NCBI RefSeq assembly: GCF_018682675.1
Contig: NZ_JAFMTR010000102.1
Coordinates: 1 to 64,000 of the forward strand
DNA length: 64,000 nt
From: Sphingopyxis soli
GTDB lineage: Bacteria > Pseudomonadota > Alphaproteobacteria > Sphingomonadales > Sphingomonadaceae
Reading direction: 5' to 3'
In this document: one piece after another, positions 41,651 to 49,890 of the stretch
Layout: each line of letters begins with the position of its first letter
Numbering within the stretch: the first letter of the stretch is position 1
Made by a program: the position numbers and the translations under genes
The notes under the pieces: generated by a model
What the model was told of the DNA's origin: nothing
The model's input: only the letters and a program-made list of their open reading frames with translations
Databases searched by the model: none

Positions 41651-41842
41651 CCTCCCTGTGCCATAGGCATGGGGAGGTGGCAGCGCGAAGCGCTGACGGA
41701 GGGGCTTTGGCGCGAACGTCGCCGCCCCTCCACCACTCGCTTCGCGAGAGTGCTCGGTCGCCCAGTCCCCCGGACTGGGCTTGGATTGCCGGGGGCAATC
41801 CAACCACGCACTCCCCCTCCCCATGGCTTCGCCACAGGGAGG
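41651..41842. repeat. MITE-like repeat element, copy without DUF559 gene
   Basis: A 192-nt element lies between ruvC and yebC. It has 10-bp terminal inverted repeats CCTCCCTGTG (41651-41660)/CACAGGGAGG (41833-41842). Its left module (GGGGAGGTGG, CAGCGCGAAGCGCTG, ACGGAGGGGC) and right module (GCCCCTCCACCACTCGC, TCCCCCTCCCCATGG) match the modules flanking the DUF559 gene at 54510-55002, here brought together with only a short centre. Internal smaller palindromes (CAGTCCCCCGGACTGG, TTGCCGGGGGCAA) are present. It looks like a deletion derivative of that element. Confidence 0.65.
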
Positions 41843-41849
41843 AAATTCA

Positions 41850-42596
41850 TCAACCCAGCTTCTCCATCACCGCGTCGGGGATTTCGTAATTGCCCCACAC
41901 GGTCTGGACGTCGTCGTCGTCGTCGAGCGTGTCGATCAGCTTGAACAGCGTCTGTGCGATGCTCTCGTCGGCCACTTCGCTCTTCAGCGTCGGGCGCCAG
42001 GCGAGCTTCACGCCCTCGGCTTCGCCGAGCTTGGCTTCGAGCGCCTTGGCGACTTCGTGCAGGCTGTCGACGCTGGTCCAGATGTCGTGGCCTTCGTCGG
42101 ACGATTCGACGTCGTCGGCGCCCGCGTCGAGCGCGGCTTCGAACACCGTGTCGGCGTCGCCCGCCTTGGCGGGATAGTTGATCAGGCCGAGGCGGTCGAA
42201 GCCGTGGCTGACGCTGCCCGAGGTGCCGAGGTTGCCGCCATTTTTGCTGAAGGCGGTGCGGACGTTGGTCGCGGTGCGGTTGCGGTTGTCGGTCAGCGCC
42301 TCGACGATCAGCGAGACGCCGCCGGGGCCATAGCCCTCGTAGCGGATTTCCTCGTAATTCTCGCCCTCGCCGCCCGACGCCTTGTCGATCGCGCGCTGGA
42401 TATTGTCTTTCGGCATCGACTGCGCCTTCGCCGCGTTCACCGCGGCGCGCAGGCGTGCGTTCGCATCGGGATCGGGCAGACCCATCTTCGCCGCGACGGT
42501 GATTTCACGCGCAAGCTTCGAAAAAAGGGCGCTGCGCTTTTTGTCCTGCGCGCCCTTGCGGTGCATGATGTTCTTGAATTTACTATGGCCGGCCAC
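41850..42596 (-). CDS. yebC: YebC/PmpR family protein
   Basis: A 248-residue member of the YebC family. It starts [18 protein letters not shown], diagnostic for the family, followed by [21 protein letters not shown]. YebC proteins were described as DNA-binding regulators and more recently implicated in translation of polyproline stretches. It is commonly linked to ruvC, as here. Confidence 0.96.
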   Translation of the reverse strand: MAGHSKFKNIMHRKGAQDKKRSALFSKLAREITVAAKMGLPDPDANARLRAAVNAAKAQSMPKDNIQRAIDKASGGEGENYEEIRYEGYGPGGVSLIVEALTDNRNRTATNVRTAFSKNGGNLGTSGSVSHGFDRLGLINYPAKAGDADTVFEAALDAGADDVESSDEGHDIWTSVDSLHEVAKALEAKLGEAEGVKLAWRPTLKSEVADESIAQTLFKLIDTLDDDDDVQTVWGNYEIPDAVMEKLG

Positions 42597-42651
42597 GGCC
42601 TACCTCCATCGAAACGGGAAATGTGGCGCCGCCCTAGCGTGCCGACGCCGA

Positions 42652-42969
42652 TCAGACAACCACAGCGGTTCCCGACGCGCTGACCATCAGCATCGAACCA
42701 TTCTGGCCGAGCACTTCATAGTCGAGGTCGACGCCGACCACCGCATTGCCGCCGAGGCGCGCGGCTTCGCTTTCCATCTCGGCGATGGCTTCCTTGCGCG
42801 CGCGGGCGAGGACGTCCTCATATTTGCCCGATCGGCCGCCGACGATGTCGGTGATGCTGGCGAAGAGGTCGCGGAACAGATTGGCGCCGACGATCACTTC
42901 GCCGGTGACGATGCCCAGATATTCGCGGACCGGATGGCCTTCGACGGTATTGGTCGTTGTGCTGAACAT
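42652..42969 (-). CDS. YbjQ/UPF0145 family protein
   Basis: A 105-residue YbjQ-type (heavy-metal-binding-domain-like) protein, beginning [22 protein letters not shown] and containing [16 protein letters not shown], both typical of the family. It probably forms a pentameric beta-rich ring; the function is not known. ATG 42969 was chosen because the domain begins there; 25 further upstream codons in frame are repeat-derived. Confidence 0.9.
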   Translation of the reverse strand: MFSTTTNTVEGHPVREYLGIVTGEVIVGANLFRDLFASITDIVGGRSGKYEDVLARARKEAIAEMESEAARLGGNAVVGVDLDYEVLGQNGSMLMVSASGTAVVV

Positions 42970-42988
42970 GGTGCTGGCTCCCTCTATT

Positions 42989-43076
42989 CCGTTCGGGCCG
43001 GGCTTCGTGGAAGCCCAGTCCCCGGTTTCCACGTCTACAAACAAGAAGGGTCCTTCGACAAGCTCGGGACGAACGG
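42989..43076. repeat. Sphingomonad-type dispersed repeat (CCGTTCG...CGAACGG)
   Basis: CCGTTCG (42989-42995) and CGAACGG (43070-43076) bound a segment containing GGGTCCTTCGACAAGCTCGG, a sequence pattern commonly dispersed in sphingomonad genomes. It occupies the gap between the YbjQ-like gene and gapR. Confidence 0.55.
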
Positions 43077-43092
43077 AACGGGAGGTCGAAAC

Positions 43093-43335
43093 TCAGACGA
43101 TGCCGAGCGCCGATTTGTAAACGTCGAGGATCGCTTCCATTTCCCTGCGGTCGTGGACGGGCATTTTGCGCAGGCGGACGATCTGGCGCATGATCTTGGG
43201 ATCATAGCCCTGCGACTTCGATTCCAGATAGACGTCGCGGATATCGTCGGCGATGCCCTTTTTCTCTTCTTCCAGCCGCTCGATGCGCTCGATGAAAAGG
43301 CGCAGTTGTTCGTCGGACGGGGTGGCTTCGCTCAT
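43093..43335 (-). CDS. gapR: GapR-family nucleoid-associated protein (DUF2312)
   Basis: An 80-residue, highly charged helical protein that is entirely one DUF2312/GapR domain ([20 protein letters not shown], then [18 protein letters not shown], shown in part). In Caulobacter GapR tracks overtwisted DNA ahead of replication and transcription and stimulates topoisomerases. Length and sequence match closely. It is followed on the same strand by the YbjQ-like gene after a repeat. Confidence 0.95.
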   Translation of the reverse strand: MSEATPSDEQLRLFIERIERLEEEKKGIADDIRDVYLESKSQGYDPKIMRQIVRLRKMPVHDRREMEAILDVYKSALGIV

Positions 43336-43398
43336 TTTGGACTCCGGTGGATTGGATGGTCGGGGGCGAGAATCGCCCGGGGCGCCCGATTAGCGGGG

Positions 43399-43719
43399 TC
43401 AGGGATTCTTGGCCATGCTTTCTTCCATCCGCTTGAGCTGTTGGGGGGTCGCGGCGACATGAAAGCGCGCTTTCCATTCGGCGGTCGGCATACCGTGGAC
43501 GATCGCGCGGCCGGCTTCCATGTCGATGCCGCCGGCTTCGGCGATCCAGTCGCCGAGGCAGTTGCGGCAGAAGCCGGCAAGCCCCATCAGGTCGATGTTC
43601 GCCGCGTCGCTGCGGTGCTGGAGCAGGCGGACGAGACGGCGAAAGGCCGCGGCGGCGACGGCGTCGTCGAGCGTATCGAGAGCGTCGGTCGGGGCGGGCG
43701 TATCGTCGCTGCAGGACAT
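43399..43719 (-). CDS. DUF1244 domain protein
   Basis: A 106-residue protein whose residues 20-105 form DUF1244, with the signature MGLAGFCRNCLGDW and HGMPTAEWKARF. The paired cysteines CRNC could bind a metal. The family is frequent in Proteobacteria and its function is unknown. It lies upstream of gapR, 63 nt away, on the same strand. Confidence 0.92.
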   Translation of the reverse strand: MSCSDDTPAPTDALDTLDDAVAAAAFRRLVRLLQHRSDAANIDLMGLAGFCRNCLGDWIAEAGGIDMEAGRAIVHGMPTAEWKARFHVAATPQQLKRMEESMAKNP

Positions 43720-43827
43720 GGCGGCTTTCCTTCTGGTCGGCGGATGAATAGCTATACGCGGCTTGCCTTGGCCGGGGCAACGCGACTAGGCAAGCGGTCT
43801 GAATTCCCCCACGTCATCGGAGCATTT

Positions 43828-45282
43828 GTGGCCCAGAGTTTCACCCCCCGCCAGCGCAAGGTGCGCATCCTGGCGACCCTTGGCCCCGCCAGCGCGAATC
43901 CCGAAATGATCGCGGCGCTGCATCGCGCCGGGGCCGACGCCTTCCGGGTGAACATGAGCCATGGCGACCATGAGGGCCACGCACAGGTCATCGCCGCGAT
44001 CCGCGCGCTGGAGAAGGAAACCGGCCGCCCGACGACGATCCTCGTCGACCTGCAGGGGCCGAAGCTGCGCGTCGGGACGTTCAGGGACGGTCCCGCCGAG
44101 CTGGTGAAGGGCCAGCCGTTCGCGCTCGACACCGACAAGGCGCCGGGCGACGCGAACCGGGTCCACCTGCCGCATCCCGAGCTGTTCGCGGCGCTCGAGC
44201 CCGACACGCGCCTCCTGATCGACGACGGCAAGCTGGTGCTGCGCGTGAAGCGCGTGACGAAGGATTGCATCGAGACGATCGTCGAGGTCGGCGGCAAGAT
44301 CTCCGACCGCAAGGGCGTCAACGTCCCCGACGTCGTCGTGCCGCTGGCCGCGCTGACCGAAAAGGACCGCAAGGACTTGGCCTTCGCGCTCGAACAGCAT
44401 GTCGACTGGATCGCGCTGTCCTTTGTCCAGCGCCCTGAAGACGTCGCCGAGGCGCGGCGGCTGATCGGCGGCAAGGCGGCGCTGCTCGTCAAGTTCGAAA
44501 AGCCGTCGGGCGTTCAGCGCATGGACGAGATATTGGAGATCGCCGATGCGGCGATGGTCGCGCGCGGCGACCTGGGCGTCGAACTGCCGCCCGAGGCGGT
44601 GCCGCCGCTGCAGAAGCGCATTGTCGCAACCGCGCGGCGGATGGGCAAGCCCGTGGTCGTCGCCACGCAGATGCTGGAGTCGATGATCGTCTCGCCGACG
44701 CCGACGCGCGCCGAAGTGTCCGACGTCGCGACCGCCATCTATGACGGCGCCGATGCGATCATGCTGTCGGCCGAGACCGCGGCGGGCGCCTGGCCGGTCG
44801 AAGCCGTCACGATGATGGATTCGATCGCGCGTTCGGTCGAAGGCGATCCCGACTATTTCCGCCGCCTGCATTTCACCGAGACGCAGCCCGACGCGACGAC
44901 CGCCGACGCGCTCGCCGAGGCGGCGGGCGACATCAGCGCGACGGTGGGCGCCGATGCGATCATCTGCTTCACCTTTTCGGGATCGACCGCGCGCCGCGTT
45001 GCGCGCGAGCGCCCGGGCGCGCCCTTGCTCGTCCTGACCCCGAAGAAGGAGGCGGCGCGGCGCATGGGGCTGCTGTGGGGCGCCCATGCGGTGCCGACGA
45101 AGGATATCGGCAGCTTCGAGGAGATGATCGCCAAGGGCAAGCGCATGGCGCTGCGCCATGGCGTCGCGTCGGCGGGGTCGAAGCTGGTGATGATGGCGGG
45201 CGTTCCCTTCGGTACGCCGGGGTCGACCAACGTGCTGCACGTGGCGACGCTGACCGGCGAGGAACTGCGCGGATATAGCTGA
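43828..45282 (+). CDS. pyk: Pyruvate kinase
   Basis: A 484-residue glycolytic enzyme converting phosphoenolpyruvate and ADP to pyruvate and ATP. Signature segments are RKVRILATLGPASANPEMI, FRVNMSHGDH, the catalytic lysine region LLVKFEKPSGVQRMDEIL, MVARGDLGVELP and ATQMLESMI. The start is GTG 43828, with GGAG 5 nt upstream. The much longer upstream open frame is antisense to gapR and yebC and not coding. It is transcribed alone, divergent from the DUF1244 gene. Confidence 0.97.
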   Translation: MAQSFTPRQRKVRILATLGPASANPEMIAALHRAGADAFRVNMSHGDHEGHAQVIAAIRALEKETGRPTTILVDLQGPKLRVGTFRDGPAELVKGQPFALDTDKAPGDANRVHLPHPELFAALEPDTRLLIDDGKLVLRVKRVTKDCIETIVEVGGKISDRKGVNVPDVVVPLAALTEKDRKDLAFALEQHVDWIALSFVQRPEDVAEARRLIGGKAALLVKFEKPSGVQRMDEILEIADAAMVARGDLGVELPPEAVPPLQKRIVATARRMGKPVVVATQMLESMIVSPTPTRAEVSDVATAIYDGADAIMLSAETAAGAWPVEAVTMMDSIARSVEGDPDYFRRLHFTETQPDATTADALAEAAGDISATVGADAIICFTFSGSTARRVARERPGAPLLVLTPKKEAARRMGLLWGAHAVPTKDIGSFEEMIAKGKRMALRHGVASAGSKLVMMAGVPFGTPGSTNVLHVATLTGEELRGYS

Positions 45283-45296
45283 CCGGGGGCTCGCTT

Positions 45297-45331
45297 CATC
45301 CCGCCGTCCCGCCTTCGGCGGGGTGACGATT
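45297..45331. repeat. REP-like hairpin after pyruvate kinase gene
   Basis: The hairpin CCCGCC-TTC-GGCGGG (45310-45324) is flanked by CATCCCGCCGT and GGTGACG, a half-element of the family seen at 41091-41162. It may also act as a weak terminator for pyk. Nothing else is seen in the 284-nt gap up to the next gene except an AT-richer stretch around 45380-45480, where the promoter of bpt probably lies. Confidence 0.5.
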
Positions 45332-45566
45332 TGCGAAACATGGTCCGGACCGGCGATGCGGGTGACCGTCCCCTGTGCCTTTTTGATTCAGTCCGGCACA
45401 AAAGTTACCGCGCGATTCAGAAAATTCCGGGACTGATTCAGTTCGGCACGAACAAAAATGGTAAATAGACTTTGCACCATTGACCGGGCGCGGCATATTC
45501 GCTGCATGTCGTGCATCGGACCCGCATCGGGGGGATCCGCATCATCAGCTGGGAGGTCCAATCCGC

Positions 45567-46340
45567 GTGTCCGCACCGTTCCGTTTCCCACGCTTTTTCG
45601 TCACGAGTCCCGCGCCGTGCCCCTATCTTGAGGGCAAGACCGAGCGGAAGGTTTTCACCGAACTCAGCGGAAACAATGCGAGCGAGCTCAACGATGCGCT
45701 CGGCCGCATCGGCTTTCGCCGCAGCCAGTCGGTCGCCTATCGTCCGAGCTGCGCCGATTGTTCGGCGTGCGTTTCGGTGCGCGTGTGCGCGAGCGAGTTC
45801 GTCCCCAGCAACTCGCAGAAGCGGACGATCCGCCGCAATCGCGATCTCGTCGCCACCGCGTGCAAGCCGTGGGCGACCGAGGAGCAATATGTGCTGCTCC
45901 GCGCCTATCTCGGCTCGCGCCACCCCAATGGCGGCATGGCCGACATGGACGAGCAGGATTTCGCCGACATGGTCGAGCAGACCCCGGTCGACAGCTATAT
46001 GATCGAATATCGCGAGCCGACCACCGACGGCAGCCGCGGCCGCCTCGTCGGTTGCTGTCTGACCGACCGGCAGGGCGACGGGCTGTCGATGATCTACAGC
46101 TTCTTCGATTCCATGCATCCGATGCGCGAAGGGCTCGGCACATATATCATCGCCGACCATGTCCTGCGCGCGGCGAAGGCGGGGCTGCCCTATGTCTATC
46201 TCGGCTACTGGATCGAGGGGTCGTCGCGCATGGCGTACAAGGCGCGTTTCCGCCCGCTCGAAAAGCTCGGCCCCGACGGCTGGTCGCGTTTCGAGCCGGC
46301 GACGTCGGACCGCATCGCCGCGATGTTCGAAATCGCGTAA
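45567..46340 (+). CDS. bpt: Aminoacyl-tRNA-protein transferase (Bpt/Ate family)
   Basis: A 257-residue enzyme of the N-degron pathway. Bacterial Bpt adds Leu from Leu-tRNA to proteins with N-terminal Asp or Glu. Typical segments are [33 protein letters not shown] (the regulatory Cys pair), [12 protein letters not shown] and [11 protein letters not shown]. The start is GTG 45567, 10 nt after GGGAGG; the track-length ATG farther upstream adds a poorly conserved leader. Confidence 0.94.
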   Translation: MSAPFRFPRFFVTSPAPCPYLEGKTERKVFTELSGNNASELNDALGRIGFRRSQSVAYRPSCADCSACVSVRVCASEFVPSNSQKRTIRRNRDLVATACKPWATEEQYVLLRAYLGSRHPNGGMADMDEQDFADMVEQTPVDSYMIEYREPTTDGSRGRLVGCCLTDRQGDGLSMIYSFFDSMHPMREGLGTYIIADHVLRAAKAGLPYVYLGYWIEGSSRMAYKARFRPLEKLGPDGWSRFEPATSDRIAAMFEIA

Positions 46341-46391
46341 ATTCGCGCTATTGCGAACGTCTCGCAGCAGAGGAAAACTGTCCCTCGCCGG

Positions 46392-46421
46392 TTGACCTTT
46401 TCCCGCTTTCAAGGGCATAGC
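46392..46421 (+). promoter_or_regulatory. Possible promoter of the cNMP/ferredoxin/cytochrome operon
   Basis: TTGACC (46392-46397) and CATAGC (46416-46421) are separated by 18 nt, about 143 nt upstream of the operon's first ATG. The -10 is weak. No FNR-type or CRP-type dyad is obvious in the 223-nt gap. Assignment is tentative. Confidence 0.3.
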
Positions 46422-46563
46422 TCTTCGTCCAGGACATAGTCCGGGTCGCATCCAGTTTGGTGGTCGTCCAGGGGTGGGCGATTAGGGGGATCAGGATGCC
46501 CGTTCGCGCGTTCGTCTGCATCAGGGCCGGGACCAGCCGCAGGGGCGGCGAGGGCGCGCGCGC

Positions 46564-48999
46564 ATGACCGAGCCCGTCAAGGTCGCGATCATCGGATCGG
46601 GCCCCGCGGGTCTCAGCGCCGCGTCGCGCGCGGGCCAGCTCGGGCTCAGCCATGTCCTCCTCGAAAAGACCGATCACCTCTCCGACACCATCTTCAAATA
46701 TCAGAAGGGCAAGCGCGTCCTCGCGACGCCCGAACGCCTCGACCTCCGTTCCGACTGCCGCTTCGCGGAGGGCGCGCGCGAATATATTCTCGGCAATTGG
46801 GACGAGGATGCAGTCAACAACAAGGTGAATGTCGTCAAACATGCCGAAGTCACCGCGGTGACCGGGCAGAAGGGGGCGTTCGAGATCAAGACCGCCAAGG
46901 GCGACGTCTATCATGCCGAGACGATCGTGCTGGCGATCGGGACACAGGGCAATCCCAACCGGATGCGCTGCGAGGGGGCCGACCTGCCGCACATCATCTA
47001 TCAGGTCGACGATCCCGAGGATTTCAAGGACAAGCATATCACCGTCGTCGGATCGGGCGACGCGGGGATCGAGAATGCGCTGGGCGTTGCCGAGGAAGCG
47101 CTGGAAAACACCGTCACCATCCTCAACCGCTCAAAGGATTTCGCGCGCGCCAAGGCGAAGAATGTCTCGGACATGATGGAGGCGGGCGAGAACGGCTTGA
47201 TCTCGATCCGCACCGAGACTCAGCCGAAGCTGGTCGAACCCGGCTGGCTGACGCTCGAAACCCCGACCGGCGACGAGAAGATCCCGTGCGATGTCATCGT
47301 GGCGCGGCTGGGATCGGTCGCGCCGCGCGGCTTTGTCGAGTCGATGGGGATCGAATTTACCGGCCCCGACCGCGAAGCCTTTCCGAAGCTGTCGCCGACC
47401 TTCGAATCGACCGTGCCCGGCATCTTCGTCATCGGCGCGCTCGCGGGCTATCCGCTGATCAAGCATTGCATGAACCAGGGCTATGACGTCGTCGAGTTCA
47501 TCAACGGCAACAAGAACCTGACCCCCGCCGACGAAAAGGATCTGGCGGCGATCTTCGCGAACCTGCCGCAGAAGAAGTCGGTCAGCGAATGGCTCGACTA
47601 TCTGCGCGAGCGGGTCCGCATCTTCGCCGACGTGTCGCCGCTGCAGATGCGCGAATTCATGCTCGATTCCAAAGTGGCATATTATCGCAAGGGCGACGTC
47701 GTGTTCGAAAAGGGCGAGCCCGGATCGTCGCTGTTCGCGATCGCCGACGGCCATGCCGAGGTCGAGGTCGGTCCCGGTATCACCGTGCCGATCGAACAGG
47801 GATCGATTTTCGGCGAGGTCGGCCTGATTTCGGGCCGCAAGCGCGGCGCGACGATCCGCGCCGGCGCCGACAGCATCTTTGTCGAGGTGTCGCGCACGGC
47901 GGCGCTCAAGCTGATGGCGGCGGTGCCCGGTGCGAAGCGCGTGATCAACCGCATCTCGCTCGAGCGCCAGCTTCTGCAGATCTTCAAGGGCGGGCTGACG
48001 GTCGAGGATCTGGCGCCGGTCGTCGACGCCGCCGAGGTCGAGCGCGTGCCCGCGGGCAAGGTGGTGCTGACCGAGGGCGAGCAGGGCGACGATGTCTATG
48101 TCATCCGCTCGGGCTCGATGGTGGTCGAGAAGGATATCGGCGGCAAGCCGATCTTCCTGCGCTACCTTCCCGCCGGAAGCTTCTTCGGCGAGATGGGCGT
48201 GCTCAGCGGACAGCCCCGAAATGCAACGGTCAAGGCCGCGGTCGGCGCCGAACTGATCAAACTGACCGGCGAGAGCTTCCGCAGGATGCTCGCGGCGCGG
48301 CCGCAGGTGCGCGAGGCGACCGAGGCGGCGGTCGCCGAACGCGCGCAGATGAACAATTTCATCGAATCGCGCAAGGCGACCTATTCGAGCGCGGTCGATC
48401 TCTATTCGGACACCGCGAGCTTCATCATGAAGGAGGGGCTGGGCGAGGCGACCGACGCGCTGCTGATCGACGAAAATCTTTGCGTCGGCTGCGACAATTG
48501 CGAAAAGGCGTGCGCCGACAGCCACGAAGGCCTGTCGCGGCTGGATCGCGAGGCGGGCAAGACCTTCGCGCACCTGCATGTGCCGACGAGCTGCCGCCAC
48601 TGCGAACATCCGCACTGCATGGCCGACTGCCCGCCGAACGTCATCCATCGCGGGCCGGACGGCGAGGTGTTCATGGAGCCGGGCTGCATCGGCTGCGGCA
48701 ATTGCATGCGCAACTGCCCCTATGGCGTGATCCGCATGGAGGCGGCGCCGCCGCCGAAGCCCGGCCTGCTGCGCTGGCTGCTCACCGGCTTCGGCCCCGG
48801 CCCGGGCGAGCCGTCGCCCAAATGGACGAAGAAGCAATTGGGTGACGAGAAGCCCAAGAAGATCGCGGTCAAATGCGACATGTGCAAGGGGATTGCGGGC
48901 GGCCCGGCCTGCGTGCGCGCTTGCCCGACCGGCGCCGCGATCCGTGTCTCGCCCGAGGAATTCCTGTCGATCGCGCGCCTGCAGGAGGATGCAGGCTGA
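46564..48999 (+). CDS. FAD oxidoreductase-(cNMP-binding)2-ferredoxin fusion protein
   Basis: An 811-residue fusion. Residues 1-320 are a thioredoxin-reductase-like FAD/NAD(P)H domain with GSGPAG (residues 11-16) and a second Rossmann motif VVGSGDAG near residue 162; the redox CxxC of true thioredoxin reductases is missing, as in YpdA-type enzymes. Residues about 361-455 and 488-583 are two cyclic-nucleotide-binding domains (GSIFGEVGLISGRKRGAT, GSFFGEMGVLSGQPRNAT). Residues 635-790 are a HybA/DmsB-like domain with four cysteine sets: 640/643/646/650, 677/680/685/689, 708/711/714/718 and 771/774/783/787. It would pass electrons from NAD(P)H to Fe-S clusters under control of a nucleotide ligand (inference). 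The next gene starts inside its stop codon. Confidence 0.88.
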   Translation: MTEPVKVAIIGSGPAGLSAASRAGQLGLSHVLLEKTDHLSDTIFKYQKGKRVLATPERLDLRSDCRFAEGAREYILGNWDEDAVNNKVNVVKHAEVTAVTGQKGAFEIKTAKGDVYHAETIVLAIGTQGNPNRMRCEGADLPHIIYQVDDPEDFKDKHITVVGSGDAGIENALGVAEEALENTVTILNRSKDFARAKAKNVSDMMEAGENGLISIRTETQPKLVEPGWLTLETPTGDEKIPCDVIVARLGSVAPRGFVESMGIEFTGPDREAFPKLSPTFESTVPGIFVIGALAGYPLIKHCMNQGYDVVEFINGNKNLTPADEKDLAAIFANLPQKKSVSEWLDYLRERVRIFADVSPLQMREFMLDSKVAYYRKGDVVFEKGEPGSSLFAIADGHAEVEVGPGITVPIEQGSIFGEVGLISGRKRGATIRAGADSIFVEVSRTAALKLMAAVPGAKRVINRISLERQLLQIFKGGLTVEDLAPVVDAAEVERVPAGKVVLTEGEQGDDVYVIRSGSMVVEKDIGGKPIFLRYLPAGSFFGEMGVLSGQPRNATVKAAVGAELIKLTGESFRRMLAARPQVREATEAAVAERAQMNNFIESRKATYSSAVDLYSDTASFIMKEGLGEATDALLIDENLCVGCDNCEKACADSHEGLSRLDREAGKTFAHLHVPTSCRHCEHPHCMADCPPNVIHRGPDGEVFMEPGCIGCGNCMRNCPYGVIRMEAAPPPKPGLLRWLLTGFGPGPGEPSPKWTKKQLGDEKPKKIAVKCDMCKGIAGGPACVRACPTGAAIRVSPEEFLSIARLQEDAG

Positions 49000-49880
49000 T
49001 GGCGTCGCTTTTCCAGCGCCGCCGCAGCAAGGCGACCCAGACCGAGCGTGTCCGCGAGCGGCGGCACGAGGGGTTCCTGCGCTATGCCAATTTCCGCTGG
49101 GCGAAGATTTCGGGCGGGCTCTGCCTGCTCATCATCGTCTCCTATGCGCTGATCGACGTCACGCCGCGGCCCAATGGCGGGAGCTGGTACGGCTATACGC
49201 TCGGGACGATCGGCGCGGGGCTGATCCTGTGGCTGACCGCGCTCGGCTATCGCAAGCGCAAGATGACCAGCGATCACTGGTCTTTGAAGGCCTGGACCTC
49301 GGCGCATGTCTATCTCGGGCTCAGCCTGATCGTTATCGGGACGTGGCACACCGGCTTCCAGCTCGGCTGGAATGTCCACACGCTGGCGTGGGTGCTGATG
49401 ATGCTCGTCATCCTGTCGGGGCTCTATGGCGTCGTCGTCTATTCGACCTTGCCCGCCGCGCTGTCGAACAACCGCGACGAGATGACGCAGATGCAGATGC
49501 TCGAGGCGATCCGCGCCTTCGACCGCCAGCTTCACGCCGCCGCACAGCCGCTGACGCCGCAGGATACCGCCCCGGTGCTCGCCGCGCTCGACGAGGATCC
49601 CTTCGCGGGCGGCATCATGGCGCGGCTGTCGGGCCGCTATCCCGATTGCGCGACCGCCGCGGCGCTGCGGGCGCTCGGGGCGTCGCGGAGCAGCGATGCC
49701 GGCGCGCGCGAGAAGGTGGTCGGGCTGCTCTCGCAAAAGGAGGTCGCGCTCGCGCGGCTGCGCCAGCATCTCCGCATCCGCGCGCTGCTCGAAATCTGGC
49801 TCTACGTGCATGTGCCGCTGACCTTCGCGCTGATCGCGGCGCTGTCGGCGCACATCGTCAGCGTCTTCTTCTACTGGTGA
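48999..49880 (+). CDS. Cytochrome-b-like membrane protein
   Basis: A 293-residue integral membrane protein with about five transmembrane helices (residues 36-53, 66-84, 101-119, 128-149 and 265-292). Histidines suited for haem ligation sit at His103 and His117 (helix 3), His127, and His271 and His285 (helix 5), so a di-haem b-type cytochrome is likely. A soluble loop of about 110 residues lies between helices 4 and 5. ATG 48999 overlaps the stop of the 811-residue fusion protein (TGATG), and the FHA-cytochrome gene follows after 10 nt. In context it should carry electrons across the membrane between the Fe-S protein and the multihaem cytochrome, perhaps through quinone. It is not a standard NrfD or Rieske-type partner. 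Confidence 0.75.
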   Translation: MASLFQRRRSKATQTERVRERRHEGFLRYANFRWAKISGGLCLLIIVSYALIDVTPRPNGGSWYGYTLGTIGAGLILWLTALGYRKRKMTSDHWSLKAWTSAHVYLGLSLIVIGTWHTGFQLGWNVHTLAWVLMMLVILSGLYGVVVYSTLPAALSNNRDEMTQMQMLEAIRAFDRQLHAAAQPLTPQDTAPVLAALDEDPFAGGIMARLSGRYPDCATAAALRALGASRSSDAGAREKVVGLLSQKEVALARLRQHLRIRALLEIWLYVHVPLTFALIAALSAHIVSVFFYW

Positions 49881-49890
49881 GGCGGGGACG

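Noticed and set aside
42382-43827. Long N-terminal extension of the pyruvate kinase frame
   Set aside because: Runs antisense to yebC, the YbjQ-like gene, gapR and the DUF1244 gene. GTG 43828 with GGAG gives a normal-length enzyme.
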